Counted from the stretch's first letter, positions 50,151-59,236 are shown. The stretch: 64,000 bases of DNA from VXYL01 sp965116935 (GCA_965116935.1 OZ220737.1:3906001-3970000), one strand, 5' to 3'. The notes: generated by a model not told the origin, from the sequence alone. Made by a program: numbers and translations.

Positions 50151-52360
50151 ACATTCCCGGCTACGAGCTACGCCGCGAAATCGGGCGCGGCAGAACGGCG
50201 CGGGTGTATCTCGCGCATCAGTTGGACATGGACCGCGACGTGGCGGTCAAGGTCATCGAGGAGGCCAGCGAGGAGCTGCGCGAAGCGGATGTCCTGCGGC
50301 GCCTGCGGCACCCCAACATCGTCAGCGTCTATGACGCCGGTGTCCATGAAGGCGTCGCCTACGTCGTCATGGAGCACCTCGCCGGCGGCAACTTGCTGCG
50401 TCGGCTGGAGGAAGGCGTGCCGCTGGTGGAAGTGCGCGGCATCGTCCGCGACATCGCTGCGGCGCTTGACCATGCCCACGGCAATGGTGTGCTGCATTGC
50501 GACGTCAAGCCCGAGAACATCCTCTTTCGCGATCCGCCCGGTGTCGGCGTCCGATCCCCGGCACTGCTGGGCGACTTCGGCATTGCGCGCGTGGCTTCGG
50601 AGACTTCGTCGGCGGAGGACCTGACGCAGGCGAGCCTGCCGTATGCGAGCCCGGAACAGCTTGCCGGGCGGCAACTCGACCATCGCTCGGACCTGTATAG
50701 CCTGGGCGCCGTTTTGCACCTCATGCTGGCAGGGGAGCCGCCACCCCGCGCCGACACCGACGGCGTCGTTCGATTGCACGCGGCAGCGCCGCGCCTGCCG
50801 CGCAACTTCGCGCCCTTCGCCGCCGTGATGGGCCGGGTTTTGGCGCCGCTGCCGGAAGCTCGGCCGGCATCGGGTGCGGAGTTTGCGCGCGAACTCGATG
50901 CGGTGGTGGTGGAAGGTTCGCCCAACGTGGTGGTGCGAGCGGCGGCCGTGACCACGACGGAAATCCAGTCTGTGGCACCCGTCGGCGATGTTGCCGACCC
51001 GCTCGTCACGCGCGCGGAACCACGGCGTCAGCGGCGTCGTCGCCGGCGTTGGTTGGCGTCGGCGCTAGGCGTCGCCCTAGTGGTCGCTGCGGCGGCGGCG
51101 GTGCGACCAGACTGGTCGGCTCGTGCCGTGGCGTTCCTGGGGCTCGCCGAAGACCCGGACATCGCCGTTGCCTGGGACGACGCCGAGGCGCTCGGAGCCG
51201 ATCCCAACCAATCCCTCGGCGCGGTAGTGGCGGCATACCGTCGCGTGCTGGAACTGGACCCGGACAATGCCGAAGCCGCCGCCGCCATCGACGATGCGGC
51301 TGACCGCTGGAAGCAGGATGTGCAGGCCGCCATCGAGGCGGACGACCTCGCGCTTGCTGCGATGCGGCTCGACGATGTCGCGGCGGTGTTCCCGAACGAC
51401 GCCGACACCTCAAGTCTTTTCAATCGGTTGCGCAACCGGCGCCACGCCGAGCAGCTCATCAACGACACCCAGCGGCTGCTAGAGCGGGCTGGGCTCTCGC
51501 ACGAACCCTCCGCCACGGCAGCGATCCAGGCCTATCAGGAGGCGCTGCGGCTCAGCCCCGGCGACCCGATCGCATTGGCGGCACTCGATGCCTTGGCGGA
51601 GCACTACACCGGGCTCGCCCGCGATGCTGCCATCGCCGGGGATGTTGCGGAAGCCATGAACAACCTAGGCCGCGCGGTGACGGCAAACCCCGACTTCGCC
51701 GGCCTTGGTGACGTCCGCGCCACCATCAACGCCGCCGCCACGCTGCAGGCGCAGATGGAGGCCATGCTGCAGCAGGCAGCGGACTTGCGCGAGCGCGGCG
51801 CGCTCATCGATCCGCCGGCATCCAATGCGGCGCAGATCTACCACCAGGTGCTTGCCACCGACCCGGCCAATGCCGTGGCGATGCAGGGGCTTGCGGAGGT
51901 GTCGGCGCAGGTGCTGACGGTATTCGTTGCCGAGCTTGAGGCGGGTCGCCAGCAAGAAGCGCGCCGGTTGATCGACCGCTCCGTGGCGTCTGGCTTGGAT
52001 GACGGTGCCGTAAACGACATGAAAGGGCGCCTCGAACAGGAAATCGCTCGGCTCGAACAGGTGGCGGACCTCTTGGCCGAGGCGAGGACCCTGTTCGCCG
52101 ACGGCTACATCACCGAACCCGTGGAAGCCAACGCCGTGGCGCGCTTGCGGGAGGCGACGCGGCTGGACCCGGGCAATGCCGAGGCGCAAGAGTTGCTTGC
52201 GACATGTGCCGAGCGGCTCGCGGCGGTGGCAGAGGACGCCCACGCCGCCGGCATGGCCGAGCAGGCAAGGCGCTACCTGGACCTCGCCCTCACGGTGACT
52301 CCCGGCGTGCAGGCGTGGCGCGAGCGTCGCGATGCTTGGATTGCCGACGGCGGAGAGTGA
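50147..52360 (+). CDS. Membrane Ser/Thr protein kinase with periplasmic repeat domain
   Basis: A 737-residue PknB-like kinase. Kinase domain 5-260: glycine loop IGRGRTARVYLA, Lys35 in VAVKVIEE, catalytic loop VLHCDVKPENILF with Asp119, metal-binding LLGDFGIAR, activation segment ending YASPEQLAG. The catalytic loop has Cys in place of Arg (HCD), so it is a non-RD kinase, which may be less dependent on activation-loop phosphorylation. One membrane helix follows basic residues (about 303-322, WLASALGVALVVAAAAAV). The C-terminal 400 residues are TPR-like helices. Starts with TTG in TTGA overlap with the MORN gene. Confidence 0.88.
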   Translation: MNIPGYELRREIGRGRTARVYLAHQLDMDRDVAVKVIEEASEELREADVLRRLRHPNIVSVYDAGVHEGVAYVVMEHLAGGNLLRRLEEGVPLVEVRGIVRDIAAALDHAHGNGVLHCDVKPENILFRDPPGVGVRSPALLGDFGIARVASETSSAEDLTQASLPYASPEQLAGRQLDHRSDLYSLGAVLHLMLAGEPPPRADTDGVVRLHAAAPRLPRNFAPFAAVMGRVLAPLPEARPASGAEFARELDAVVVEGSPNVVVRAAAVTTTEIQSVAPVGDVADPLVTRAEPRRQRRRRRRWLASALGVALVVAAAAAVRPDWSARAVAFLGLAEDPDIAVAWDDAEALGADPNQSLGAVVAAYRRVLELDPDNAEAAAAIDDAADRWKQDVQAAIEADDLALAAMRLDDVAAVFPNDADTSSLFNRLRNRRHAEQLINDTQRLLERAGLSHEPSATAAIQAYQEALRLSPGDPIALAALDALAEHYTGLARDAAIAGDVAEAMNNLGRAVTANPDFAGLGDVRATINAAATLQAQMEAMLQQAADLRERGALIDPPASNAAQIYHQVLATDPANAVAMQGLAEVSAQVLTVFVAELEAGRQQEARRLIDRSVASGLDDGAVNDMKGRLEQEIARLEQVADLLAEARTLFADGYITEPVEANAVARLREATRLDPGNAEAQELLATCAERLAAVAEDAHAAGMAEQARRYLDLALTVTPGVQAWRERRDAWIADGGE

Positions 52361-52385
52361 CCGGAAGCACGAAGCCCACCGCGCG

Positions 52386-52463
52386 AAAAACGCAAGAAAA
52401 ATGGAGAAAAAATGCGAAAAGGCGCAAAAAAGTGTTGTTTCTGAGGGACTAGGGGAGTAGGGT
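52386..52463 (+). promoter_or_regulatory. Phased A-tracts and candidate promoter
   Basis: Five A-tracts (52386-52390, 52397-52401, 52407-52412, 52417-52420, 52426-52431) are spaced 9-11 bp centre to centre, one per helical turn, which should bend the DNA. TTGTTT (52435-52440) and TAGGGT (52458-52463) follow with 17-bp spacing, a plausible but imperfect sigma70 -35/-10. The next start codon is at 52497. Confidence 0.5.
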
Positions 52464-52496
52464 GCGCGCATCTCCAGCGCCACGAATGGGTCGTCC

Positions 52497-53645
52497 ATGA
52501 CCATCTTGGTGATGGACGACGACGATTCGGTTGCATCGCCGCTGATCCACCATCTATGTGAGCTCGGCTACGAGGCGGTTGCCCCGGCCAAGGCCGTCGT
52601 CGCCTTCGCCGAATCGCTCGACGAAGCGCAGGCGGTTCTGTGCTCCTTCAACGGCTCATGGCCCCGTCGTATCGAGGCGGTTCGAGCGATTGCCCGCGGC
52701 GTGCCCGTGCTGATGACCGCGCCGCAAATGCCACCGGCGGAAGACCTGTTGGCGGCGGTGCGGGCCGGCGCGGACGATTTCGTGATCTGGCCGGCCAGGC
52801 GCGGCGAACTCGACGAGCGCATTCGCGCCAACACCGCCGATCGCCGACCGGGCGCCACCGATCCCGCGCTGGTGCGCTTCCAGGCCGATCTCGAACGGGA
52901 CCAGCGCGCCGGCCGCCAGGTGCAGCGCGCCATGCTGCCCACCAACCCGATGGTCATCTCCGGCTATCGCCTGAGCCACCAAGTGCGCTCGTCGCTGCTC
53001 CTGTCCGGCGACTTCGTGGATTACTTCCGCATCACCGACCGACAGTTCCTGTTCTACGTTGCGGATGTGTCCGGCCATGGCGCTTCGAGCGCGTTTCTGA
53101 CTGTGGTGCTGCGCAATCTGTCGCGGCGGTTGCGGCAGGAGTTCCACCCACGCGGCAATGGCGCGGACCCCGCCAACATGCTGGCGGCGCTCAATGGCGA
53201 CATCCTCGACTACGAGATCGACAAGCATGTGGCGATGTTCATGGGCGTGGTCGATGTGGAGGACCACACCCTCACCTATGCCAATGCCGGGCATTTCCCG
53301 CATCCGGTGTACGTCGGTGCCGACGGCGGCGAGTTCCTGGCGGCAACCGGCAAGCCACTGGGCCTCTTCTTGCACGTGTCCTATCGCACCAGCACCGTGC
53401 CGTTCGGCATTGGCGACCACGTGGTGGTGTTCTCGGACGGCGTTCTCGACGCGATGGATGCGCCGAGCCTCACCGCCAAGGAGGAGTGTCTGGTGCAGTG
53501 CGCGGTGCGGCGGGCGCCCGACATCGACGCCATGTGGGACGCCGCCGGAGTGCGCGACGCAACCCCAGGCCCCGATGACATGACCTGCCTTGTCGTGAGT
53601 CGCCCCTCGCAAGAGGAGCCCTCGGTAGAAGAGCCGCGGTCGTGA
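52497..53645 (+). CDS. Pseudo-receiver/PP2C-type (SpoIIE) phosphatase
   Basis: A 382-residue RsbU-like phosphatase that should dephosphorylate an anti-anti-sigma partner. Residues 1-120 have receiver topology (ILVMDDDDSVASPLIHHLCELGY), but the phosphoacceptor Asp position reads VLCSFNGSWP and the conserved Lys is replaced (FVIWPARRGEL), so it cannot be phosphorylated normally. The SpoIIE domain (about 170-375) has GDFVDYF, FYVADVSGHGASSAFLT, AGHFPHPV and VVVFSDGVLDAM with metal Asp residues. The last residues (RPSQEEPSVEEPRS) are encoded by a palindromic repeat. GTGA overlap with the STAS gene. Confidence 0.87.
   Translation: MTILVMDDDDSVASPLIHHLCELGYEAVAPAKAVVAFAESLDEAQAVLCSFNGSWPRRIEAVRAIARGVPVLMTAPQMPPAEDLLAAVRAGADDFVIWPARRGELDERIRANTADRRPGATDPALVRFQADLERDQRAGRQVQRAMLPTNPMVISGYRLSHQVRSSLLLSGDFVDYFRITDRQFLFYVADVSGHGASSAFLTVVLRNLSRRLRQEFHPRGNGADPANMLAALNGDILDYEIDKHVAMFMGVVDVEDHTLTYANAGHFPHPVYVGADGGEFLAATGKPLGLFLHVSYRTSTVPFGIGDHVVVFSDGVLDAMDAPSLTAKEECLVQCAVRRAPDIDAMWDAAGVRDATPGPDDMTCLVVSRPSQEEPSVEEPRS
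53601..53620 (-). repeat. Palindromic repeat at the 3' end of the phosphatase gene
   Basis: Reverse complement GGCTCCTCTTGCGAGGGGCG; 17 bases are identical to the TauD-internal copy at 48901. It is part of the coding frame. Confidence 0.6.
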
Positions 53646-54127
53646 CCGTTGGCCGCATCTTCGCTGCCAATCGCGACGGTGCCTACGTGATGAAGTTCGT
53701 GGGCGACGTGCGGCTCAACCTCTGCATCGCCGTGGACGAGTTCCTGGACCGGATGTTCAACGATCCGGAGTTTCGCTCGGTGCTGGTGGACCTTTCCACC
53801 ACCGAAGGCATCGACAGCACCTCCCTCGGCATGCTGGCCAAGCTCTCCAACCGCGCCCGTGAGAGCGAGCGCCCGACCCCGGTGCTGGTTTCCACCAACC
53901 CGGACATCACCCGCCTGCTGCTGACGATGGGCTTCGACGACGTGTTCCGGATCATCGAGGAGCCGCTCGAGCACGAAAGCCAGCTTGGCGAACTGCCGGC
54001 CGCGGAACTCGGCACGGAAGACCTCCGTACCCGCGTCCTCGAAGCGCACCGCACGCTGATGGGCATGAACGAAGAAAACCGCCTGGAGTTCCAGGACTTG
54101 GTGGCGACCCTCGAAGCCTCCGGCTAG
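53642..54127 (+). CDS. STAS-domain anti-sigma-factor antagonist
   Basis: A 161-residue protein with a STAS fold in residues 1-110: VMKFVGDVRLNLCIAVDEFL, VLVDLSTTEGIDSTSLGMLAKL (Ser/Thr phosphorylation site in the D-S-T-S loop), then LLTMGFDDVFRII. The C-terminal extension is helical. The GTG overlaps the phosphatase stop, so the two are made together, as in HsbR-HsbA of Pseudomonas and other partner-switch systems. The upstream kinase could phosphorylate it; the anti-sigma factor is not in the window. Confidence 0.87.
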   Translation: MTVGRIFAANRDGAYVMKFVGDVRLNLCIAVDEFLDRMFNDPEFRSVLVDLSTTEGIDSTSLGMLAKLSNRARESERPTPVLVSTNPDITRLLLTMGFDDVFRIIEEPLEHESQLGELPAAELGTEDLRTRVLEAHRTLMGMNEENRLEFQDLVATLEASG

Positions 54128-54570
54128 CGGCCGAGCGGTGCCGCCAGCTTCGCGGCGATGAATTCCGCATGCGAGAGATACAGCAAGTCCGAAATCCGCC
54201 GGATAGCCGCCTCCTCGTAGTGGTGCTGGTTGCCGTCGAAGCGGGCCAGGCGCCACATGTGCCGCAGGATGTCCGCGCGTTCGGTGCGCGAGCAGGTTTC
54301 GTTCAACAGGCGCGTGAAGGGATAGACGCCGGCGCTGGTGTCGTGCAGTTCGCGGGCGCGGCTGACGGTGGAGTCCACGGCATCGCCCTCTAGCCCCCAA
54401 CTCGCGCGCAGGGCCTCCTTGATGCAGGCGATTTCGTCCTCGGCGATGTCGTGGTCCGCCCACGCCACCTCGAGCAGCAGCATGGTGGCGGCCAGCGGGG
54501 CGGTAAACTCCTCATCGTCTTCGGCCGCAGTTTCGGGGCCGGTGAGAAACTCGCGCAGCCTCGCCAGCAT
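54124..54570 (-). CDS. TerB-like protein
   Basis: A 148-residue helical protein of the TerB/tellurite-resistance-like family: LAATMLLLEVAWADHDIAED, EIACIKEALRASWGL, and RADILRHMWRLARFDGNQHHYEEAAIRRISDLLYL with the conserved acidic metal-binding residues. It is coupled to dusA (TGATG overlap). There are no other tellurite genes, so a general metal-sensing or scaffold role is more likely than resistance. Confidence 0.85.
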   Translation of the reverse strand: MLARLREFLTGPETAAEDDEEFTAPLAATMLLLEVAWADHDIAEDEIACIKEALRASWGLEGDAVDSTVSRARELHDTSAGVYPFTRLLNETCSRTERADILRHMWRLARFDGNQHHYEEAAIRRISDLLYLSHAEFIAAKLAAPLGR

Positions 54571-55574
54571 CAGGCGGCTCGCAGGGTGAGGTTCGGTGCC
54601 ACCTGCTCGAAAGCCTCGAGAAGATCGCCCACCCCGGCATCCGCGCGGCGCGCGAAACCGCTCAAGGCGCGGCGAAAGCGTCGCGCGCCGGGGCGACCGC
54701 TGCCGAGCCCCATCATGTGCCGGGTCAGGTCGTGCAGGCGTGCCCCGTCAGCGAGGGCGCTTTCCACATACGGCACATAGGCATCCACAATAGCGGCGGC
54801 ACCGAGCGCGGCGCCGCCCGTGAGCCGGGCATGGAGCTCAGCCAGCCACTCCGGCCGGTTGTACGCGGCGCGTCCCACCATCACGCCGTCCGCCCAGGCG
54901 AGACATTCGAGCGCCTGACTGACTTCCGAGATGCCGCCGTTGACGACGATGCGCAAGTCGGGAAAGTCGCGCACCAGGCGCCGCACACGGTGGAACTTGA
55001 GCGGCGGAATCTCCCGGTTCTGCGCCGGCGAGAGCCCCTTCAGCACGGCGATGCGGGCATGGACGATGAAGGTGGAAACGCCCCCGCCCGCCACGCAGCC
55101 GACGAAGTCGCGCAGGAAGCCGTAGTCGTCGCGTTCGTCGACGCCAATGCGGCACTTCACGGTAACCGGCAGCGCACAAGCATCCTGCATTGCGCTCATC
55201 GCCTCGGATACCCGCTCCGGCGTTCGCATCAGGCAGGCGCCGAACGCCCCGCCCTGAACCTTGGGCGAAGGGCAGCCGACGTTGAGGTTCACCTCATCGA
55301 AGCCGAGCCGCTCGGCAAGCTTCGCCGCGTGCGCCAAGTCCGCCGGATCGTTGCCGCCGAACTGCACCGCCAACGGCTGTTCGGCCGGGCTGAACCGCAA
55401 GAGCCGCTGCCAGTCGCCGTGGCGAACGGCAGCCGCCGGGATCATCTCGGTATAGAGCCTCGCCTCGGGCGCGGCGATGCGGTGCAGCACCCGGCAATGA
55501 CGGTCCGTGCAGGCCATCATGGGAGCAACGCAGAGCCGCCACGGCGCATTGGCAATGGGGGTGATGGGTTCCAT
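54570..55574 (-). CDS. dusA: tRNA-dihydrouridine synthase A
   Basis: Reduces uridine 20/20a of tRNA with FMN. The 334 residues start with the FMN loop RLCVAPMMACTDRHCR, have catalytic Cys in VNLNVGCPSPKVQGGAFGACLM, the DusA-specific LKGLSPAQNREIPPL, and VVNGGISEVSQALECLAWADGVMVGRAAY. Length and the GLSPAQNREIPPL motif distinguish it from DusB/C. Its stop overlaps the terB-like start. Confidence 0.95.
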   Translation of the reverse strand: MEPITPIANAPWRLCVAPMMACTDRHCRVLHRIAAPEARLYTEMIPAAAVRHGDWQRLLRFSPAEQPLAVQFGGNDPADLAHAAKLAERLGFDEVNLNVGCPSPKVQGGAFGACLMRTPERVSEAMSAMQDACALPVTVKCRIGVDERDDYGFLRDFVGCVAGGGVSTFIVHARIAVLKGLSPAQNREIPPLKFHRVRRLVRDFPDLRIVVNGGISEVSQALECLAWADGVMVGRAAYNRPEWLAELHARLTGGAALGAAAIVDAYVPYVESALADGARLHDLTRHMMGLGSGRPGARRFRRALSGFARRADAGVGDLLEAFEQVAPNLTLRAA

Positions 55575-55602
55575 GGACGAAGTGTAGCCGGTTGCTGGTA
55601 TC

Positions 55603-56604
55603 GTGCCGCCGCTTGGGAAGAGGGTGCTTTACGTGGGGCAGAGCGTCGCTGCGGCGCTGGAGGTGACGGACCTGGTCACGGAGTTCCGCACGCCAGCGGG
55701 CGTTGGCCGGGCCGTGAACGGCGTCTCGTTTCACGTCGATGCCGGCGAGACGCTCGGCATCGTCGGCGAGTCGGGCTGCGGCAAGAGCGTCACCGCCTTG
55801 TCGGTGCTGCGGCTCGTGCCGAGTCCGCCGGGGCACATCGTCGCCGGCACCGCCCTCCTTGAAGGCCGGGACCTCCTGTCCCTGCCGGAACGCGAGATGC
55901 GTGACCTGCGCGGCAACCGCATCGCGATGATCTTCCAAGAGCCCATGACCTGCCTCAATCCGGTGCTGACGGTGGGGTTCCAGATCGCCGAGACGCTGCG
56001 CCGCCATCAGGGCATGTCGCGCGCAAGCGCCCGCGCCCGGGTGGTGGAACTGCTCGATCTCGTGCGCATCCCGGAAGCCGCGCGGCGTGCCGGCGAGTAT
56101 CCGCACCAGCTTTCCGGCGGCATGCGCCAGCGCGCCATGATTGCCATGGCGCTCGCCTGCAATCCCGGGGTGTTGATCGCCGACGAACCGACGACGGCTC
56201 TGGACGTGACCATTCAGGCGCAGGTGCTGGACCTCATGCGCGACCTGCAGGAACGGCTCGGCACGGCGGTGGTGCTCATCACCCACGATCTTGGCGTCGT
56301 GGCCGAAACCGCGCATCGGGTGGTGGTGATGTATGCCGGCCGCAAGGTCGAGGAAGCCACGGTGGAGGAGATCTTCGCGGCGCCCTTGCATCCCTACACG
56401 CAAGGGCTGCTGGCCTCGGTGCCACGCCTTGGCGGCGGTGGGAGTCGCCTAGCCGAGATTCCGGGCGTCGTGCCGGCGCTGTCGGAGCTTCCGCCGGGCT
56501 GCGCCTTTGCGCCCCGGTGTCCCCGCGCGGACGAGCGCTGCCGGGGCAGCGTGCCGCCGTTCGAGATGGACGGGGGCCACGGCGTGGCGTGCTGGCATGC
56601 TTGA
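55603..56604 (+). CDS. Dipeptide/oligopeptide ABC transporter ATPase (DppD/OppD)
   Basis: First ATPase of a peptide-type importer, 333 residues. Walker A GIVGESGCGKSVTALS, Q-loop MIFQEPMTCLNP, signature YPHQLSGGMRQRAMIAMAL, Walker B VLIADEPTTALD, H-loop LITHDLGVV. The C-terminal oligopeptide motif with Cys residues (PPGCAFAPRCPRADERCRG) suggests the Fe-S-like cluster seen in this subfamily. The start is uncertain: GTG 55603 or a later GTG (55624 region). Overlaps the second ATPase gene. Confidence 0.92.
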   Translation: MPPLGKRVLYVGQSVAAALEVTDLVTEFRTPAGVGRAVNGVSFHVDAGETLGIVGESGCGKSVTALSVLRLVPSPPGHIVAGTALLEGRDLLSLPEREMRDLRGNRIAMIFQEPMTCLNPVLTVGFQIAETLRRHQGMSRASARARVVELLDLVRIPEAARRAGEYPHQLSGGMRQRAMIAMALACNPGVLIADEPTTALDVTIQAQVLDLMRDLQERLGTAVVLITHDLGVVAETAHRVVVMYAGRKVEEATVEEIFAAPLHPYTQGLLASVPRLGGGGSRLAEIPGVVPALSELPPGCAFAPRCPRADERCRGSVPPFEMDGGHGVACWHA

Positions 56605-57550
56605 AGTCGAAGGGCTGAAGATGCACTTCCCCGTCCGCGCCGGGGTCTTCGGCGGCGTTGTCGGGCACGTTCACGCGGTGGACGGCGTGAGCTTCGATGT
56701 TGGCGAAGGCGAAACCGTGGGCCTCGTCGGGGAAAGCGGCTGCGGCAAGACCACGGTCGGTCGATCGGTGCTGCGGCTCTTGAAGCCCACGGCCGGGCGA
56801 ATCCGCCTCGAAGGGGAGGACATCACGCGCCTCGGTAACCGGGCGCTGCGCTCGCATCGGCGACGGATGCAGATCATCTTCCAGGACCCGTTTTCGTCCT
56901 TGGACCCGCGCATGAAGGCACGCGACATCGTGGGGGAACTCCTGGGTGTGCATGGCGTGGCGCACGGCGCGGAGAGGAGCGACCGGGTAGAGGCGCTGTT
57001 TGAGCGGGTGGGGCTCCGGCGCGACCAACTCGACAACTACCCGCACGAGTTCTCCGGCGGGCAGCGCCAGCGCCTCGGCATCGCCCGGGCGCTGTCGCTC
57101 AATCCTCGCCTGATCGTCTGCGACGAGCCGGTGTCGGCGCTCGACGTGTCGATCCAGGCCCAGGTCATCAACCTCTTGATGGACCTCAAGCGGGAATTCT
57201 CGCTCTCGTACCTGTTCATCGCCCATGACCTCGCGGTGGTGGAACACATCAGCGACCGCGTGGCGGTGATGTATCTCGGCCGCATCGTCGAGTTCGCCCG
57301 CGCCAAGGACCTGTTCGAGAATCCCCAGCACCCCTACACCGAAAGCCTGCTCGCGGCCGTGCCTTCCGCGGCCCCCGGCCGGCGCCAGCGCCGGCAACTC
57401 CTGCAAGGCGACGTGCCAAGCCCCATCAACCGCCCAACCGGCTGCCACTTCCACCCCCGCTGCCCCTACGCCACGGCGCAGTGCCGGGAGGAAGACCCGC
57501 CGCTGAAGCAGGTGGCAGACGGGCATCTGGCGGCGTGCCACCTGCGATGA
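56597..57550 (+). CDS. Dipeptide/oligopeptide ABC transporter ATPase (DppF/OppF)
   Basis: Second ATPase, 317 residues. Walker A GLVGESGCGKTTVGRS, Q-loop IIFQDPFSSLDPRMKA, signature YPHEFSGGQRQRLGIARAL, Walker B LIVCDEPVSALDVS, H-loop FIAHDLAVVEHIS, and the C-terminal Cys motif TGCHFHPRCPYATAQC. ATG 56597 lies within the last codons of the first ATPase (8-bp overlap) and the stop overlaps the binding-protein start (ATGA), so the genes form one translation-coupled operon. Confidence 0.93.
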   Translation: MLEVEGLKMHFPVRAGVFGGVVGHVHAVDGVSFDVGEGETVGLVGESGCGKTTVGRSVLRLLKPTAGRIRLEGEDITRLGNRALRSHRRRMQIIFQDPFSSLDPRMKARDIVGELLGVHGVAHGAERSDRVEALFERVGLRRDQLDNYPHEFSGGQRQRLGIARALSLNPRLIVCDEPVSALDVSIQAQVINLLMDLKREFSLSYLFIAHDLAVVEHISDRVAVMYLGRIVEFARAKDLFENPQHPYTESLLAAVPSAAPGRRQRRQLLQGDVPSPINRPTGCHFHPRCPYATAQCREEDPPLKQVADGHLAACHLR

Positions 57551-59151
57551 ACAGGAAGCGTCTGTTGCTGCTAGCGGCGGCGGCGCTGTGGCTTGGCGGG
57601 TGTTCCGACGATGCTGCTTCCACCGCCGAGGAGAACGCGCTGGAAGTCGCGCAAGTCGCCTTGGTGCCCGGCGAGCCGGTTTATGGCGGCCATCTGCGCG
57701 TCGGCTATGTCCTCGAACCCACATCCCTCGACGCCGTGCTGGGCCGCTCCGGCGGCGACGCATACTACTGGCGCCAGATCTACGACCAACTCGTGGACAT
57801 AAACCACAGCCTCGAACCTCGCCTATCCCGCTCGCTGGCCACATCGTGGGAGATTTCCGAAGACCCCGACTCCATCACCTTCCACCTGCGCCAAGGCGTC
57901 GTCTTCCACGACGGCACCCCGTTCAACGCCGAGGCGGTGAAGTTCAACGTCGAGCGCATCCTCGATCCCAAGACGATGGCGACGCCGCGCGCGTCCATGA
58001 CCGTGATCGAATCAGTCGATGCCTTGGACGAACACACCGTGCGCTTCAACCTGCACCGTCCCTGGGGCGCGGGCATCAACATGCTGGCGGATCGCGGTGG
58101 CGTGATGAACTCGCCGGCCGAGGTGCTGGCCTTGGGCGCCGACTACGGCTGGAAGCCCTCCGGCACGGGCCCGTTCCGGGTCAACAAGGTCATCACCGGC
58201 ACCATGGTGAACCTGGTTCGCAACGAAGACTACTGGGCCAAGGACGATGCCGGCCGGCCCCTGCCCTATCTCGATGAAGTAACCATCCGCGTGATCCGCG
58301 ACGAAACCGTGCTGGCCTCTGCCCTCCGCACCGGCGAGATCGACGTCGCCTATCTGCCATACAAGGATGTGGCCGCCTTCCGCCGCGACCCGCGCTTCTC
58401 CATCGAAACCATGGACGGCAGCGGCGTGGCGTTGCTTCTGGCGTTCAACGTCGGCCATGAGTTGGTGAGCGACGTGAACCTGCGCCTCGCCATTTCCCAC
58501 GCCATCGATCCGCACGTGATCAACCGCGCCATCTACTTCGACAAGGTGATGGTGGCGGATTCCGGCATGTGGCCCGTAGGTGCCTGGGCGCACGACCCCG
58601 ACGTGCCGCGGCCCACCTTCGATGCCGACAAGGCGCGGCAGTACCTTGCGCTTGGCGGTCGCCCGGACGGCTTCGAGTTGACGACGGTGGTCAACAACAC
58701 GCCTGTCAACATCCTTGCCGCGGAGGTGATCCGCGCCATGCTGAAGAAGATCGGCGTGACGCTGAACATCGAGGTGATGGCGGTGGGAGTCGCCGGCGAG
58801 AGCTTCTTCAACGCCGGCCGCTTCCCCCTCTATCTAACCGGTTGGAGCCGCTACCCGGAACCGGACTGGATCGCCTCCCTCGCCTTCAAGAGCGATGGCT
58901 TCTACAACGCCGCCAACCTGCCACGCCCAGACGTGGACGCGTTGGTGGAGCAGGGCGCCTCGTTCTATGACCAGTCCGACCGGCTGCGCGCCTATCGGCA
59001 ACTGAACGCCCTCGTGCTGCGCGAAGCTTGGTTCGTGCCGCTCCTCTACGCCACCAGCTACGCCGCCGCCCCTCTCCGGGTAGGCAACCTCGACCGCCTC
59101 ATGGGCTGGGATGCAAAGATGAACTTGCGGGAGATCTGGATTGCACCGTAA
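57547..59151 (+). CDS. Peptide-type ABC substrate-binding lipoprotein
   Basis: A 534-residue family 5 (DppA/OppA) binding protein. The signal MNRKRLLLLAAAALWLGGCS has a lipobox (LGGC), so it is a lipoprotein. Typical segments: GGHLRVGYVLEPTSLDAVLG, SLATSWEISEDPDSITFHLR, GVVFHDGTPFNAEAVKFNVE, GTGPFRVNK, NLRLAISHAIDPHVI. The actual ligand may be peptides, opines or other solutes. It is in the middle of the operon, ahead of the two permeases. Confidence 0.92.
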   Translation: MNRKRLLLLAAAALWLGGCSDDAASTAEENALEVAQVALVPGEPVYGGHLRVGYVLEPTSLDAVLGRSGGDAYYWRQIYDQLVDINHSLEPRLSRSLATSWEISEDPDSITFHLRQGVVFHDGTPFNAEAVKFNVERILDPKTMATPRASMTVIESVDALDEHTVRFNLHRPWGAGINMLADRGGVMNSPAEVLALGADYGWKPSGTGPFRVNKVITGTMVNLVRNEDYWAKDDAGRPLPYLDEVTIRVIRDETVLASALRTGEIDVAYLPYKDVAAFRRDPRFSIETMDGSGVALLLAFNVGHELVSDVNLRLAISHAIDPHVINRAIYFDKVMVADSGMWPVGAWAHDPDVPRPTFDADKARQYLALGGRPDGFELTTVVNNTPVNILAAEVIRAMLKKIGVTLNIEVMAVGVAGESFFNAGRFPLYLTGWSRYPEPDWIASLAFKSDGFYNAANLPRPDVDALVEQGASFYDQSDRLRAYRQLNALVLREAWFVPLLYATSYAAAPLRVGNLDRLMGWDAKMNLREIWIAP

Positions 59152-59168
59152 AGGATGCGCTTCGGGCA

Positions 59169-59191
59169 AGGGACGGCAGGATGCCTTCCCT
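59169..59191 (+). repeat. Palindromic repeat in the transporter operon
   Basis: AGGGACGGCAGGATGCC plus TTCCCT; differs by two bases from the unit at 36393-36415 and, like it, is followed by TCCAAGG. It occupies the 85-bp gap between the binding-protein and permease genes. Confidence 0.65.
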
Positions 59192-59236
59192 CCAAGGCCC
59201 GTCGCCATGGACACGATGACTGAGGCCACCTAACCC

